Origin: Piezodorus guildinii | Lineage: Eukaryota > Arthropoda > Insecta > Hemiptera > Pentatomidae | Reading direction: 5' to 3' | Assembly: GCA_023052935.1 (NCBI GenBank) | Contig: CM041292.1 | Location: 202,825,799 to 202,889,798, forward strand | Length of the DNA: 64,000 nucleotides | Part shown: in pieces, positions 22,190 through 33,577 of the stretch | Layout: each line of letters opens with the position of its first letter | How positions within the stretch are numbered: the first letter of the stretch is position 1 | Translations under genes and position numbers: made by a program | Notes under the pieces: generated by a model | What the model was told of the DNA's origin: nothing | The model's database searches: none | Seen by the model: the letters and a program-made list of their open reading frames with translations, nothing else

Positions 22190-23226
22190 ACTGTCTGTTG
22201 AAATTTTGGTACTCAGATGAACTGGAAGATTCAAATCCGCCAAGGGTTTTTAATTCATTTTTGGTTTCACTTATCTTGAACCATGAACATTCCAATTCCA
22301 AGGAAAGGTTGAGACTGAGATTGAGTGAATTCAGTAGTGATCCACAGGTTTTGAAGCCTTGATGGCCGAGTGTATTAAGACATTGTAACCCTGGCAACAT
22401 CCAAAGCAAAGCGTACAATAAAAGTTTAATAAAAAGCTGTCTTTTTCGAAATTTTCACATATTATAACTTATTTTTTCCATATTATTTCAAAATTTATAA
22501 CAGACACGACGTTTTACCAAGAGACTGCTTAATCCTTTTCTCTCTCGTAATGGAATACTGGATAGGTTACTCTATTGGTATGTGACTTAATCTAACATTG
22601 CATTTATCCAGTTAAACGATAAAAATTACTCAGAAATGTTTTTTGAAATGATCTAATATATACGGGTTAGTAGCGTTTACAAAAAGTTATACAGCTCGAG
22701 AACATTTTTTTTTTAACAATTTACAGACGATGATTGAGGGTTCGTTGCACCTTTTGCTTCCCAGAAAAATAAGAAAATAATAATAACAAAATCGGCGAAG
22801 CAGCCTCAAATAAATCCTATACAGGAATTATCTTAGAAGGTAGTCTAGTTTAGGATTTAAATAACGATATTGTTGCTAACTCTTGTTCCTAGTTATGTGA
22901 CCTATATTACAGTAAATGCCAAGACCCCTAAGGGGATACGCTGGGATTTACTGTCGAGTCTGAAACAGTTGGAATAGATTTCGAAAGGAGACAGAGGGAT
23001 TAATAGAAATAGGTAATGGTTACATCATCTGTTAGGAAACTGTATCAATCTATTTATGAATTTAAAATTAATATACTAAGTATATTAAGAGAACGTTCGA
23101 CTTTGTTTGAAGCAAGATTAATAATATACTATCAAAATAAAGGAAATACAAAAAATATCTTTACTGTATAAGCTAATGCATTTCGATCATATTCCACGCA
23201 AATATAGTTTATAAATATAGTACATA
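22190..23226. other. No feature identified
   Basis: Over 1 kb with no ORF of interest, no repeat pair and no terminal repeats that I can see; serves as the Tc1 insertion target on its right. Confidence 0.35.
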
Positions 23227-24807
23227 CAATAGCTCACAGTGAAAATGATACACCTACTATATTTCTATAAATATGTCAAAAATAACTTATTTCGCTTATT
23301 TTTATATGACCTATAAGTGTATATGGAATGAGAATACATTCTTAATTACAGATTAACTTGCCTAGATCTCTAACATTAGCAATGGATTAAATAAAGCTAC
23401 ATAAAAGGATTACAAAGCTTTGACCTATCTCACAGTGAAAACGATACACCACTCATGTTGCCATTGTTTACACCACTCATTGTTTTTAATCTGTTTTAGT
23501 TCTATCGAGGCTTTCAGTGTCTTCTGCGCTATCAGTCTCTAAGACAATTTTATTATATTATTTTGTGATTGTTTTTGTTTTATAATATGTCGGCACACAA
23601 CGGTAAGAGAAAGAGAACTCATTATACAACAGTTCAACGGAGGAAAATCGTATCGAGAAATTGGCGAACTTTTTCAGAAAAGTCATGCAACAGTACAACA
23701 TATTGTAGAAAGATATAAAAGGGAAAATAGGCTTTTAATAAGAAGAGGAAAAGCCCCATAAAGATACTTTCCGATGCTGACGAAAGGTGGATTCTGAGAT
23801 ATGTAAAAAAAAAACCAAGAATGAGTGCACCAAAAATTGCAATTTAAGTGGAATATTATTTAAAGAAGATTGTTAGTGCGGAAACTGAGCGTCGCGTCCT
23901 ACGGAAACACAATTTTCATGGTAGAGTTGCTAGGAAAAAGCCGTTCATCAGTAAAAAAAATCAAAAAGACCGGCTAAAATTTGCAAATGAGCACATTTCC
24001 AAAGATTGTGACTTTTGGAAAAAGTTTATTTTTGCTAATGAGAGCATATTTAACATTTTTGGGTCGAATGGACGTGGATACGTTTGGAGAAAACCAGGGG
24101 GATCATTTTCCAAGCGTGGGAGTGTGATGGTGTGGGGATGCATGGCAGCTTCTGTGGTGGGAAATCTGCATTTCATAGAAGGTATAATGGATAAACATTG
24201 ATATGTGGACATATTAAGGCAAAATCTGAAGGTATGTGCTGAAAAACTTGGATTAAAAGATATTTTTACTTTTTACCAAGATAATGACCCCAAGCATTCT
24301 TCGTTGATAGTGAAAGAATGGCTTACATTTAACTGTCCCAAACTTATAAAGACACCTGCGCAGTCACCAGATTTAAATGCCAATGAACATTTGTGGGCCA
24401 AATTGGAGACAGAAATTTGAAAACATAATATTACAAACAAAGAAAATCTAAAAAAGGCACTCTTGGAAGAATGGGAGAAAATTGGCAAAGATTTTACCCA
24501 AAAACTCGTGGAATCCATCCCAAACTGCTTAAGAGAAGTAATTAATAACAAAGAACTTCCAACAAGATATTAAAGTTATATAAAATTACTTTTAAATTGA
24601 ATTTTATTAAAGTGTATCATTTTTACTGTAAGGTCTGGAATTTCATTTTGTTATTTTAATTATTGTTTAAGAGAGATATTTATTTTTTGCTAGGTAAAAT
24701 GTGTAATATTTTAGGGAGAACCTTTTTCAAAAAAATATATTATTGTACATAATGAATGAACATTTTGTGAAATTTGTATGGTGTATCATTTTCACTGAGA
24801 GCTACTG
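23227..24807 (+). mobile_element. Tc1-type DNA transposon, complete with double (IR/DR) ends
   Basis: The outer ends are CAATAGCTCACAGTGAAAAT and the complement of CAGTAGCTCTCAGTGAAAAT, each bordered by TA (23225-23226 and 24808-24809). The repeat CTCACAGTGAAAACGATACA recurs inside at ~23429, and its inverse TGTATCATTTTTACTG at ~24612, so each end has two transposase-site-like repeats ~200 bases apart. This is the IR/DR arrangement known from several Tc1 families. Length 1,581 bp is normal. Confidence 0.88.
23587..24573 (+). pseudogene. Tc1-family transposase, inactivated
   Basis: The reading frame covers the whole family length (~330 codons) with several stops and at least one frameshift. 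N-terminal helix-turn-helix: KSYREIGELFQKSHATVQHI (~23640-23705). Catalytic region: FIFANESIFNIFG (the usual first Asp of DES is Asn here), MVWGCMA, FYQDNDPKH with the second Asp, and PAQSPDLNANEHLWAKLE with the final acidic residue. Stops occur near 23759, 23847, 24199 and 24418. Loss of the first Asp would itself abolish catalysis. Confidence 0.88.
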
Positions 24808-24959
24808 TATATAGTGTTTGTAGGTAATGCAAGGTTTTAAAAATCCTTATACCATACAAATAACTTGAAGAATTTTAATAACTTTCAGACTACTCATAAA
24901 GTGGAATTAGTTGACATAATTTATCATTTTGATGTTTATGTCTACCATCAATACGTATT

Positions 24960-25060
24960 AAGAATGGAAAGAATCAATACTTATTCCGATTCACAAAAAA
25001 GGACCGAGGACGGATTGTAACAACTATCGTGGGATCTCTCTTCTCCCAGTATGCTATAAT
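24960..25060 (+). pseudogene. LINE reverse transcriptase N-terminal fragment
   Basis: Encodes EWKESILIPIHKKG then CNNYRGISLLPV, the start of the RT domain in RTE/L1-like LINEs (W...IIPIYKKG...C.NYRGISLL). Only ~100 bases. Confidence 0.65.
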
Positions 25061-25124
25061 TAATAAAATATTAACTTATTTCATCACTCATGGCCATTTC
25101 ATCTTTTTCACGAATGTGATTGCA

Positions 25125-25361
25125 TCAGTGACACACACTAACTTTTCTTATTGTTTGACTGTTTAGCTTTTGCTTTTTCCTTACGCCTAACATGCTCCTC
25201 TCTATTGCTCTTTGGCATGTTATAATTTTTCTCTCATGAAGCTTGTTGAGGGACCATGTTTGGCATCCATAAGATAGGACAGGCAATATACAGCTATTGA
25301 AGGCTAATGTTTTTAGAGGCTGGCTGATATTGTTGTTCTTCATTACCATAAGTGTATTCAA
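25125..25361 (-). pseudogene. LINE reverse transcriptase C-terminal fragment
   Basis: Encodes SCILPVLSYGCQTWSLNK then ITCQRAIERSMLGV, a post-core RT block (YGCETW...QRAMERSMLG) seen in RTE-related elements. It is opposite in strand to the fragment at 24960, so the two are not one simple copy. Confidence 0.7.
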
Positions 25362-25569
25362 ATGAAATTCTTAAAAATGTGAATTATGCGATTAAGTCTG
25401 ATTTAAGAATTAATAAATGATTCTTAATTTTGTATCATCAGTGTTCTCGCCATATGTTATGTCCTGATAAGGTTTTTCATGACTGTTTCATTGAAAATAA
25501 AAAAAACTGTATAATTTTTATGATATTTATCATAAGATCCTTTTTTGTATTTATTTGTATGTTATATAT

Positions 25570-26515
25570 TTTTTTTTTCGGTTTTCCTCATTACAGTAAC
25601 CCTGCAATGGGTGCATTTATTTATTTCTATGCGTACCATCTTGCGATACAACGCGTATTTTTATTACATAATATAAATTATGTTACAGAACATTAAGTTA
25701 CATAAAAAATAAAATAAGTTAAATAAAACTAATAAATGTAAACTGATAAATTAATCATTTGTTATAACGAATTAACAAAGTAATACGAACTAATTGACTA
25801 AACAAAGAAACCAACAACAAATAATAAATAATTCATTTGTTATAACTACTTAACGAAATAATACAAACTAACTAACTAATTGACTAGTATTAGAAACAGT
25901 GAAAGTAAATGAAATAAAATTAATAACGAGTTATTGCCTGTTGCTATTTCTCTAATTCTGCATAGTCCACCCGGTCCACAAATTCATCAAATTTTGAAAA
26001 ATATTTTGTAAGAAGGTAACACTTTGAAGGCGGCCATTGGTCTCCGTTAAGTAGGACTGTTGAGATCAGTTTGTGTCTATGTTTGTCCAGTTTACTGCAA
26101 TCGAATAAAAGATGGTCGTAAGTCTGTTCGCTTTTACCGTCACACTTACAGATTTTGTCGTCCGCTAGTTTGAATCGAAATAATAGCTTCTGGCTCCTCC
26201 ATGTCCCGTCAGGAATTGTGTCAGTTTGTAGGATATTTTTGTAAGTTTAGTTCGATCGTCAATTGTTTTTATGTAGTCATAGGTGTGTCTATCTTTTGTT
26301 GAGATGGCCCATTCCGTATTCCACTTCTGCCTTGTTTTCATTGATAGTAAGTGTTTGATGGCGCTGATCGGTGCCTTGTCGTATGCTATCGGGAGAGCGG
26401 TGTCTCTTGCCGCCGCTTTAGCCGCTTCATCCGCTAGTTCGTTCCCAACAACGCCAACATGGGCTTTAACCCACTTAAAGCTGATGTTCATATCTTCCTT
26501 ATGACAAACTTTCAT
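25570..26515 (-). pseudogene. I/R1-group LINE: RNase H and C-terminal Cys motif
   Basis: On the minus strand the RNase H tail reads FKWVKAHVGVVGNELADEAA (~26490-26430), then TKISYKLTQFLTGHG, after which one frameshift near 26170 shifts to KLADDKICKCDGKSEQTYDH and LLFDCSKL, a CxC...H...C motif. The rest, to a T run near 25570, is 3' UTR and tail. The UTR has an imperfect ~70-base tandem duplication (25750-25890). The order RNase H, TGHG, Cys-His motif fits the I/R1 group; exact clade unresolved. Confidence 0.78.
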
Positions 26516-26529
26516 AACTTCCTTATGTT

Positions 26530-27810
26530 ATATTTGTTTTTAAAAATAGTTATTTTAAATATAATTAAAAGTTTTTGCCACGAAAGTTAAAAACATAAGA
26601 AGAAGAAAAACAGTAGACGATCCTACTTCAATTGTTTTATGACTGACTCGTGGCGAGTCGAGTATTAAGGTAGCGTCTGAACGGTGAAGCTGTGCCGTAT
26701 CTAGAACCAAGTCTCCTCTCAAGAAGTTTTGAACGTTTGCAAACGTATTTCTTCATCTTGTCATCGTTCCCCTTGGAACTTGAAAGAGCCGTCCTGTTTT
26801 CTTCAACTCTCAAAAGGACTTTGCTAAAGCCGCCCTGTGGTTGTTTTCTTTAACACTGAACAGAACTTCGTTCACGTGAATATGGAATATCTTTAACCAT
26901 TATCGGAACATTTAATTTATTAATTATCATTCTTAAAACTGTTTGATTTTTATTCCTATATTTTTTACATATTTAAATATTTAATTAGGTTAGGTTTGTT
27001 TCTCACATTTTATTAAATATTTTTTGATTAAGATAATTTTGTTTCCTACATTTTCTTACAGCTGTTTAAGTATACAATTAGGTTAATTTTGTCTTTTATC
27101 TTTTCTAATCTCAATTTTATTAGGTTAATTTTGTTTCTTATGTTGTTTATATGTACCTTAGTTTAATAAATGTATTGTGATTCGTCGTTTACCTTTCATC
27201 ATTTTATTTTTCTAAATCTATAAAGTCCACTAATTTTTTTTAATCGAACCACCCTTACAATTTGAGTTATCACTTGAAAGTACTGCTCTTCCACGGATAG
27301 CTCAGCGTATGCAATCAGCTTTACTGTCCCGTTGTTAAGACTGTAAACGGAAATAAACTATAAAAGTGTGACAAAGAGTTACACGTTTGTTTAAACACTT
27401 AGATCTAATCCAAATCTAAATCCCTGACATGTCGAGAGAAAATTTCATGAAAACCTCGACCTGCACACGCCCAAAGACGGTAAGGGTTAAAGTAGTTGTG
27501 CCGAGGGACCATTGAAATGGTTGTGTAATGCATATATTGACCACTCCCTTCTAGTCAGTGACAAGATACAGACCGGGCAGGAGGTGAAAGTGCTCGGGAA
27601 TGTCTAAGTTCAAACAGCCATTGGAGCACCGGTAAATCCCCGAGTGAGGTAATTAGCAGAGCGAGATAGCTGCCTTGGGTGGGACATTTGATCCTTATCG
27701 GGAAACCTGTCTCTAAGCTTTGCGTTCGCTTGTCTCCTCGCGCTGCAATCCCTTTTGTTGCGTGTGACAATATTTAGAGTGGCATTAATAGCGTAATTAT
27801 ATCGTTAAAT
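26530..27810. other. No gene identified; mixed-composition stretch
   Basis: 26640-26890 and 27280-27770 are less AT-rich than the surroundings, but show no open frame with known motifs, no splice-flanked exon and no paired long terminal repeats. GTTAGGTTAATTTTGT-like words recur at ~26990-27130. Decayed repeats are the likeliest content. Confidence 0.35.
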
Positions 27811-27811
27811 C

Positions 27812-29073
27812 AACTGTATTAAATAAATACAACAAGTAAATAGGCTTTATATATGATTAGAGCACGTGGTAGTCCTGTGAAGAAACTACCATTGGTAGCA
27901 CTCCAATATCTAATTTATGGTACAAGTTCTCTTGGCCATCTTCTTTTAAGCGCCTTGGTGGATTGTCGGGAATAGATATGGAGGAGAGGTGATGGATAAG
28001 CGGGTTTGAGTGGGCAGGAAATTTGGAATGAAAAACCCGTTATATCTGTAACGGGCCAAGTCTTCAACTAATGGGATATTTAGGTCTTTATGGATGATTT
28101 TATTAGAACAAAGTAAGGAGGATTGAGGATTTTACGAAGGGTTTTGGATTGCAAGGATTGGATGCGAGAGGAATTCGATGGTTTAGTAGACCCCCATAGC
28201 TCAATGCCGTAGGTCCAAATAGGCCTGATAATTGTTATAAAATGAGTTTTTTGTAGTAAGTAGGAAGTTTTGAGCGTTTGTCAAGTAAGTGTTGTAGTAA
28301 TCTGTATCTACGAGCAGTTTCCTATCGTTTCAGTCTAGTATGAGGATTCCATGTTAGGCGTTTGTCGAGGTGGAGTCCTAAGTACCGAATCTGTTCAACA
28401 GGAGTAAGTAGGATATTGTTAAAGGATACGGTGGGGCAGGAAATCATAGGCTTACGACGTAGAGTGAAGTTGATTTGATGGGATTTATTAGGATTTATTT
28501 TGATTCCAAGTTTTGACACCATTCTTCAATGGCTGATAGATGGTTCTGTAGAATTTGTGATGCAGTAACAGTATCATTATTCACAGATAACACACATGTG
28601 TCATCGGCGTAGGAAGTAAGGATAGTGCTTGGATGGAAGGGAATATCAGCTGTATACACCGTGTAAAGGATCGGACCCAGGATACTACCTTGCGGTACAC
28701 CGGCTGACTGGGTGAATACGGATGAGTAAGAAAGATTGTGGTTAACTTTGAAGGTTCTATCAGAGAGATAGGAACGAATTAATAGGAAGTACGCTGGAGA
28801 GAGGAATTGACGGAGCTTGTATAGCAGACCTGGATGCCAAACTCGATCAAAAGCCTGTTCCACGTCGAGAAAGGCTCCAGTGCAATACTTTCCGCGCTCC
28901 AATGTGGAAGATATGACATCCACCACACGGTGACACTGTTGTATAGTGGAATGGGATATCCAAACTCCTAACTGGTGGTCAGGAATCACGTGGTTGGATT
29001 CGAGGATTAGGTATAAACGTTTGAGGAGAAGTTTTTCGAGAATTTTGCCCATAATGGGCAAAAAATTATCTAA
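27812..29073 (-). pseudogene. Jockey-like LINE, 5'-truncated, RT domain partly readable
   Basis: The minus strand starts inside the RT at LPIMGKILEKLLLKRLYLIL and reads GAFLDVEQAFDRVWHPGLLY, AGVPQGSILGPILYTVYTAD and SYADDTCVLS (catalytic Asp pair intact). One frame change at ~28510 leads to QIRYLGLHLDKRLTWNPHTR and then a stop at 28322; the C-terminus is degraded to ~27950. UTR and A-tail follow to 27812. About 1.26 kb of a ~4.7 kb element. It is a different subfamily from the full-length copy at 1381 (FADDT there, YADDT here). Confidence 0.85.
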
Positions 29074-29376
29074 AGTTAATAATTCATCTTACTACCAGTT
29101 TTAAAATAAATTCGTAGCGGTTTTAAATTTTATCCTCTTTGTTTTTATAAAATCATGTTTACTTGGTCAATAATGTTTACACATTCTAAAAAAAGATTAG
29201 CTTTTATGCATCAGTTGTAACCGAAATTCCTTATCTTTATGTGGTATTTTGATTGCTCAAAATGGAAGAGAAAAAAATGTATTTATTTATTTTGACTTGG
29301 AAGACGCAAAGCGCTCGGGTCGTCGGGGGTAAGGGGGTGTTCTGGAAGAAAAGTACCTGAAAGATGGCAACATCTA

Positions 29377-30181
29377 TTGGGTTGTGTCACATGAAATGTC
29401 CGTTTTCAAGGTAAAGGATTTTTATTAAAAATACGAGATAAAAACAAAATAATTTTATTCGAAGTATTTACCTTATTTTTCTACACATTTTTCCCAACGT
29501 GGCACCAACTTTTTTATCCCCAAACTGAAAAACTCTGAGCTTTGAAGTGAAACAAAATCTGAAAACGCACTTTTCACTTGATCATCATTTTCAAAAAGTT
29601 TTCTTTTGACGAAGTTGTCTAAATTCCTGAACAGGTGGTAATCTGTTGGAGACAAGTCGGGAGAATATGGTGGGTGCGGAAGAACTTCGTAGCCCAGTTC
29701 TTTCCATTTTTGCATAGTATGTTTTGAAACATGGGGTCTTGCTGCCGCTCAGTGAGATCATGAGGTACCCATGAATCGGGTTTTTTTATTTCCCCAATTC
29801 ACTTCCTCGGGGCATGTTTTCCAAGTCGGTATCCCCAGCTGAAAACTTAGAAAACCAAAGGCGAATGTCGGTTCATTAACACTCCCTTCCCCAAACGCCT
29901 TGCAAATATTTCTAGTGGCCTCAGCTGCTCAATGGCCGAGTTTGAACTCGTACAAAATTATTACTCGAAAATCGCGTGTTTCCATGTTCATATTTGGAGG
30001 TATACTAAAAAGTGGGTAATTGATTGGGAAGCTAATGTTTATAATACAAAGGTAGAGGATTAGTAACTGTTTACTTTAAATATGTAAACATTCGGAAGAA
30101 AACAACAGAGACCTGCAAAATGTATTTCCTTTATGTATTTCAGAAACTATAAAAACTGACATTTCATGTGAAACAACCCAA
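29377..30181 (-). mobile_element. mariner, family B: internally deleted but with both ends
   Basis: Terminal repeats TTGGGTTGTGTCACATGAAA (left) and the complement TTGGGTTGTTTCACATGAAA (right), each bordered by TA (29375-29376, 30182-30183). On the minus strand the transposase begins METRDFRVIILYEFK, runs to the HTH region FGEGSVNEP, then jumps to KHTMQKWKELGYEVLPHPPY, SPDLSPTDYHLFRNL and SLGIKKLVPRWEKCVEK (29473). About 500 bases covering the first two catalytic Asp residues are gone. Such a copy could still be mobilised in trans if a source existed. Confidence 0.9.
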
Positions 30182-30488
30182 TACATATCCATGTAAAAAA
30201 GTGAATACAATCTATACTAATATTATAAAGCTGAAGAGTTTGTTTGTTTATTTGAACGCGCTAATCTCAGAAACTACTGGTTCGAAATCTTTTTGTGTTG
30301 GATAGTCCATTTATCGAGGAAGGCTATAGGCTATATAACATCACGCTGCGACCAATAGGAGTGAAGAATCAGTGGAAAATCTGGGAAAAAACGTGAAAAA
30401 TTAGGGAAAAAAAAAACCTCGCATCCCAATGATTCCAAATGATTTACTTTTTATTTTTTAAATAATTCAATTTCCCCATAATTTATCT

Positions 30489-30566
30489 TTTGCTGTAACA
30501 ATTAATAAATCACAGGGCCAAACATTTAAACACGTAGGAATTGATTTACGCCAAGATCGGGTTGCG
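30489..30566 (+). pseudogene. Helitron Pif1-type helicase C-terminal remnant
   Basis: The plus strand encodes FAVTINKSQGQTFKHVG then IDLRQDRVA. INKSQGQT followed by VGIDL is the late helicase motif of Helitron Rep/Hel proteins. Only ~26 codons remain. Confidence 0.8.
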
Positions 30567-30699
30567 GAGAAAACCATTATGTTCTTCTGCCACATGAAAA
30601 TAAAACTAAAAATGTCATTTAGGCGGAAGTTCTTTCAAATATATTCTTTTAAAAACTTCTTAATAGCGATCATAATAACAGAAATTGACGCAGACGATA

Positions 30700-31235
30700 T
30701 CGCTTTAGAATATGTCAAAGAAAAGATGACGTGTACCGAGAAAGGATTAAATCTGGTAGATAAAATTCCGGTTCTGCGAAACGCCGATGATTTGGTACTG
30801 TTAGGGGAAGACACGGAAACTAATAAAATAAAAACCGGTAAAAAAAATAGGACTCGAAATAAATACCGATAAGAAAAAATATATGATTAGTAGCAGAGAC
30901 GGTGGCGATCTTAATGATATTAATATATCAGGGCATACTTTTGAACACGTACAGAAATTTAAGTATTTAGGCTCAATGATAACGAGAAATTAAGTCCCGG
31001 TTATATGCGGGAAATGCGTGTTATTATTCAGTTGCTAAATTACTTAGCTCGCGACTTCTGTCTAAAAACTTAAAGGTTAGAAGTAATAAAACTATTATTC
31101 TTCCGACGGTCCTTTACGGATGTGAAACGTGGCCGCTTACTTTGAAGGACGAACAACGGCTAAAATTTTCGAAAATAAGGTGCTACAGGCAAAATATTTG
31201 GCCCGAAGAGAGATGAGGCCACTAGGGAGTAAAGA
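30700..31235 (+). pseudogene. RTE reverse transcriptase fragment captured in Helitron 1
   Basis: Reads ALEYVKEKMTCTEKGLNLVD, KIPVLRNADDLVLLGEDTE (A-DD is the RT catalytic motif; family YADDLVLLGE), then YLGSMITRN, VAKLLSSRLLSKNLKV, PTVLYGCETWPLTLKDEQR and GPKRDEATG-like, with frame breaks. It matches the RTE copy at 44885-45480 and the second Helitron at 42090-42690. Confidence 0.85.
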
Positions 31236-31758
31236 AGGTTGCGGAGACTATATTTATATCAATCTATATTTTTATATAAGTCATGTTTTATTTCAAGAGT
31301 CATTTTTAACTTTAATCGTTATTACCTTGAAGCCTATACATTGTAAATTTAAATAAATTATAACAATTATTATTTCATTTGAATTATTCGAGTATAATAA
31401 TCAGAACTATTATTTTAATCATATTTAGGACTTTTATTAGCTATATGCCAATGTTTATAAAATATATCAATCAATTTTCTGGTCATCGCAGTATCTAAAA
31501 AATGACTATGGTTGTGAAGCTAAAATTTTTCCTGGAGGTTCGTCTTAGTGTCTAGATGTGCAATAAGGCTGGGTTTGAAAATCTTCAACTTACAAGTGGT
31601 TGAAATTGTAAATTTGACAGGAAGAAGTCTAGATCGGGCTTTAAATAATAACAAAGAGTAGCAGATAGTTGATATTTATTATAGCCACTCTTACTATAAA
31701 CGGAAATAAATTAATACGAAATGCAATATTCGCTCGCAAAGCTGCGGTTCACAGCTAG

Positions 31759-32850
31759 TTTATTTAATATAACCTTACAATTCCCTTTATATCTCTTGGA
31801 CTAATCAGGGATTTTGGGGATGTCATTTGAATTGGTGCAAACCACTGTCAGATTATGAGTTGTGTTGGAATAAATATTTGATGCTTTGATTCTGGCATTG
31901 TACATATTAAATTGAATCGGTATGATCTGGAAGCTTTTGAGTGTTCATATAAAGAACAAAAAATTCTTACTGAACAGGTAAACTGGCATATTTTATCACT
32001 TCGACATTTACTAACAAATTAGAATATTTATAACATATACTCTTAAATTAAAGGGGATTAGAGGAATGTTTAAAACACAGTAGTTTTTTTATATGTCATT
32101 TATTACAAATAATAATTTTACAAATAAAAATATAACTTATCTCATATTTACAATTTTTATATTGAATTATAAATGTATAAAACTACAACAAAAAACAACA
32201 GGAAATATTTTTTTTTTCATTTATTTTAAAATATTTGGGGCAATATTTATGAACATTAATGTTTAGTGATGCATTTATATAAATATAGAATAAACCTTTA
32301 TAATTTTTCTCACTTGTATGAAGCATGTCAAAAATAATGCCTACAATAATCTTTCTAAATAAAAATTAATTAATAAGATATTTAGATGTAAATCAAAAAT
32401 ATAATATATCATTTAGCTGAGCTAATGTATTTATAAGAAAGAAAACCAGTTATATAAATTCTCGTGTATAATTAGTTTATAATTGATAATATAAATTTAT
32501 ATAAATCACCCAAAAAATATTTCATTTTTATCGAGCTTTTAAAAGAAACCCGGAGAAGTTACTATAGAAGCAATATAAATTAATTGAGGATATTTGGTCT
32601 ATGACAACTAAGGTTTCAAGGTCGGTTATTTGTGTTTTGTTTTATTTTTGCCGATAAAAGGGAAAGGGGTCAGCTCAAGGCAAATGGGTTTATAGGACAC
32701 TGTCCGTTCTGTTGTTTTCGTTTATTTTGTAATCATATTATGAAAGAATTCAGTTAGAGTACCTCTCAGTAATTATGCTTTATAGCTATTTTTGAATATA
32801 TGTATTTTTCTAGATTAGTATGATTTGAGGAAGGATTTTCTTAATTATCC
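31759..32850. other. AT-rich, no feature identified
   Basis: Long AT-rich stretch with T and A runs. No ORF, no repeat pair and no terminal repeat recognised. Confidence 0.35.
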
Positions 32851-32853
32851 ATG

Positions 32854-33490
32854 TTAAAACCAGCATATTTTTTTTTCCTTCCATCATCTTTTTCTTTGTT
32901 TAGTTATTTAACGTCACTTTATGCTACTATGGCTAATTGGACGAAGCTACAATGGGAGTTCTAAATTTTGCCTATCCAGGTTTTATTAGGTTAGGGATCT
33001 TTAATGAGTACCTGACATCGCACAGGCTCGGGACCACCTTTTAACGCCTTCTCTGAAGGACGGCATAACAAAGGAATTTTTACTCCCCATTAAAAATCCT
33101 AGGACCACCTGCGGGTTTGAACCCGTGAAATTTGGCTTAGGAGGCTGTTATGCTAACCACCCAGCTACAAGTGATCCCTAATCATCTTTTTTATTATTAT
33201 CAAACCATTCGTCAAATATAGTCAACGTTTCGGGACGTTTTCCCCATTATAATGATTTTTTTTATTGATATATATTATTTCCTTTAGCTGACTGCTACAT
33301 CCACTTATAAACACAGTGAGCCAATAGTCAACTTTTATAAGTTGATGTAGCAGTGTTATGTATATGTATAAATAAAAAGTCTTGATAATGGGGAAAAAGC
33401 CCCGAAACGATAACTATATTTGACGAATTGTATAATAATGATGATAAAAAAGATGTTGGAAGAAAAAAAAATTGTGCTGGTTTTAATATG
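32854..33490. mobile_element. Foldback element interrupted by a SINE
   Basis: The left arm (32854-32897 and 33178-33262) is the inverse of the right arm (~33380-33490): shared words are TTAAAACCAGCA, CATCTTTTT, ATTCGTCAAATATAGT and CCCCATTAT. Each arm has a structured core; on the plus strand the right one reads TTGATAATGGGG, AAAAAG, CCCCGAAACG. The loop (33263-33380) also contains a small inverted repeat around AACTTTTATAAGTTG. A SINE is inserted in the left arm. The right end approaches the 3' end of the host gene. Confidence 0.75.
32898..33177 (-). mobile_element. SINE-1 inserted in the foldback's left arm
   Basis: Complete minus-strand copy: CGGGTTTGAACCCG (B box) at ~33112-33128, body blocks GGTCCCGAG-like, GGCAAAATTTAGAACTCCC and AGTGACGTTAAATAAC, A/C-rich 3' tail at the left. 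ATCATCTTTTT on both sides is the likely target duplication. Confidence 0.8.
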
Positions 33491-33577
33491 AATATATGTA
33501 TTATATTTATAAATTATTAGTTAATTGATTATGTACACTTTACATTCTTGTTTACGTCTCATACTGATGCCACGAAA

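Larger units (their letters stand above)
30211..31758 (+). mobile_element. Chimeric Helitron 1 carrying an RTE fragment
   Basis: Begins TCTATACTAATATTATAAAG after A and ends GCTGCGGTTCACAGCTAG before T, the TC...CTAG ends and A/T insertion site of Helitrons, with a GCTG...CAGC hairpin at the 3' end. Content in order: 5' region, a helicase remnant, the old 3' segment (to GACGCAGACGATATCGC), an RTE reverse transcriptase fragment (30700-31235), AT-rich sequence, and a segment related to 46880-46990 plus the terminus. The same order occurs at 41560-42879. Confidence 0.85.

Noticed and set aside
25430..25696. 88-codon plus-strand frame
   Set aside because: Low-complexity Phe/Ile-rich translation of AT-rich DNA across a LINE tail.
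26640..27250. Possible LTR of a retrotransposon
   Set aside because: No second copy, no TG...CA ends with duplication, and no gag/pol nearby.
27680..27730. Word CGGGAAACCTGTC, also known from cloning vectors
   Set aside because: Thirteen bases only, with no further vector similarity; coincidence.
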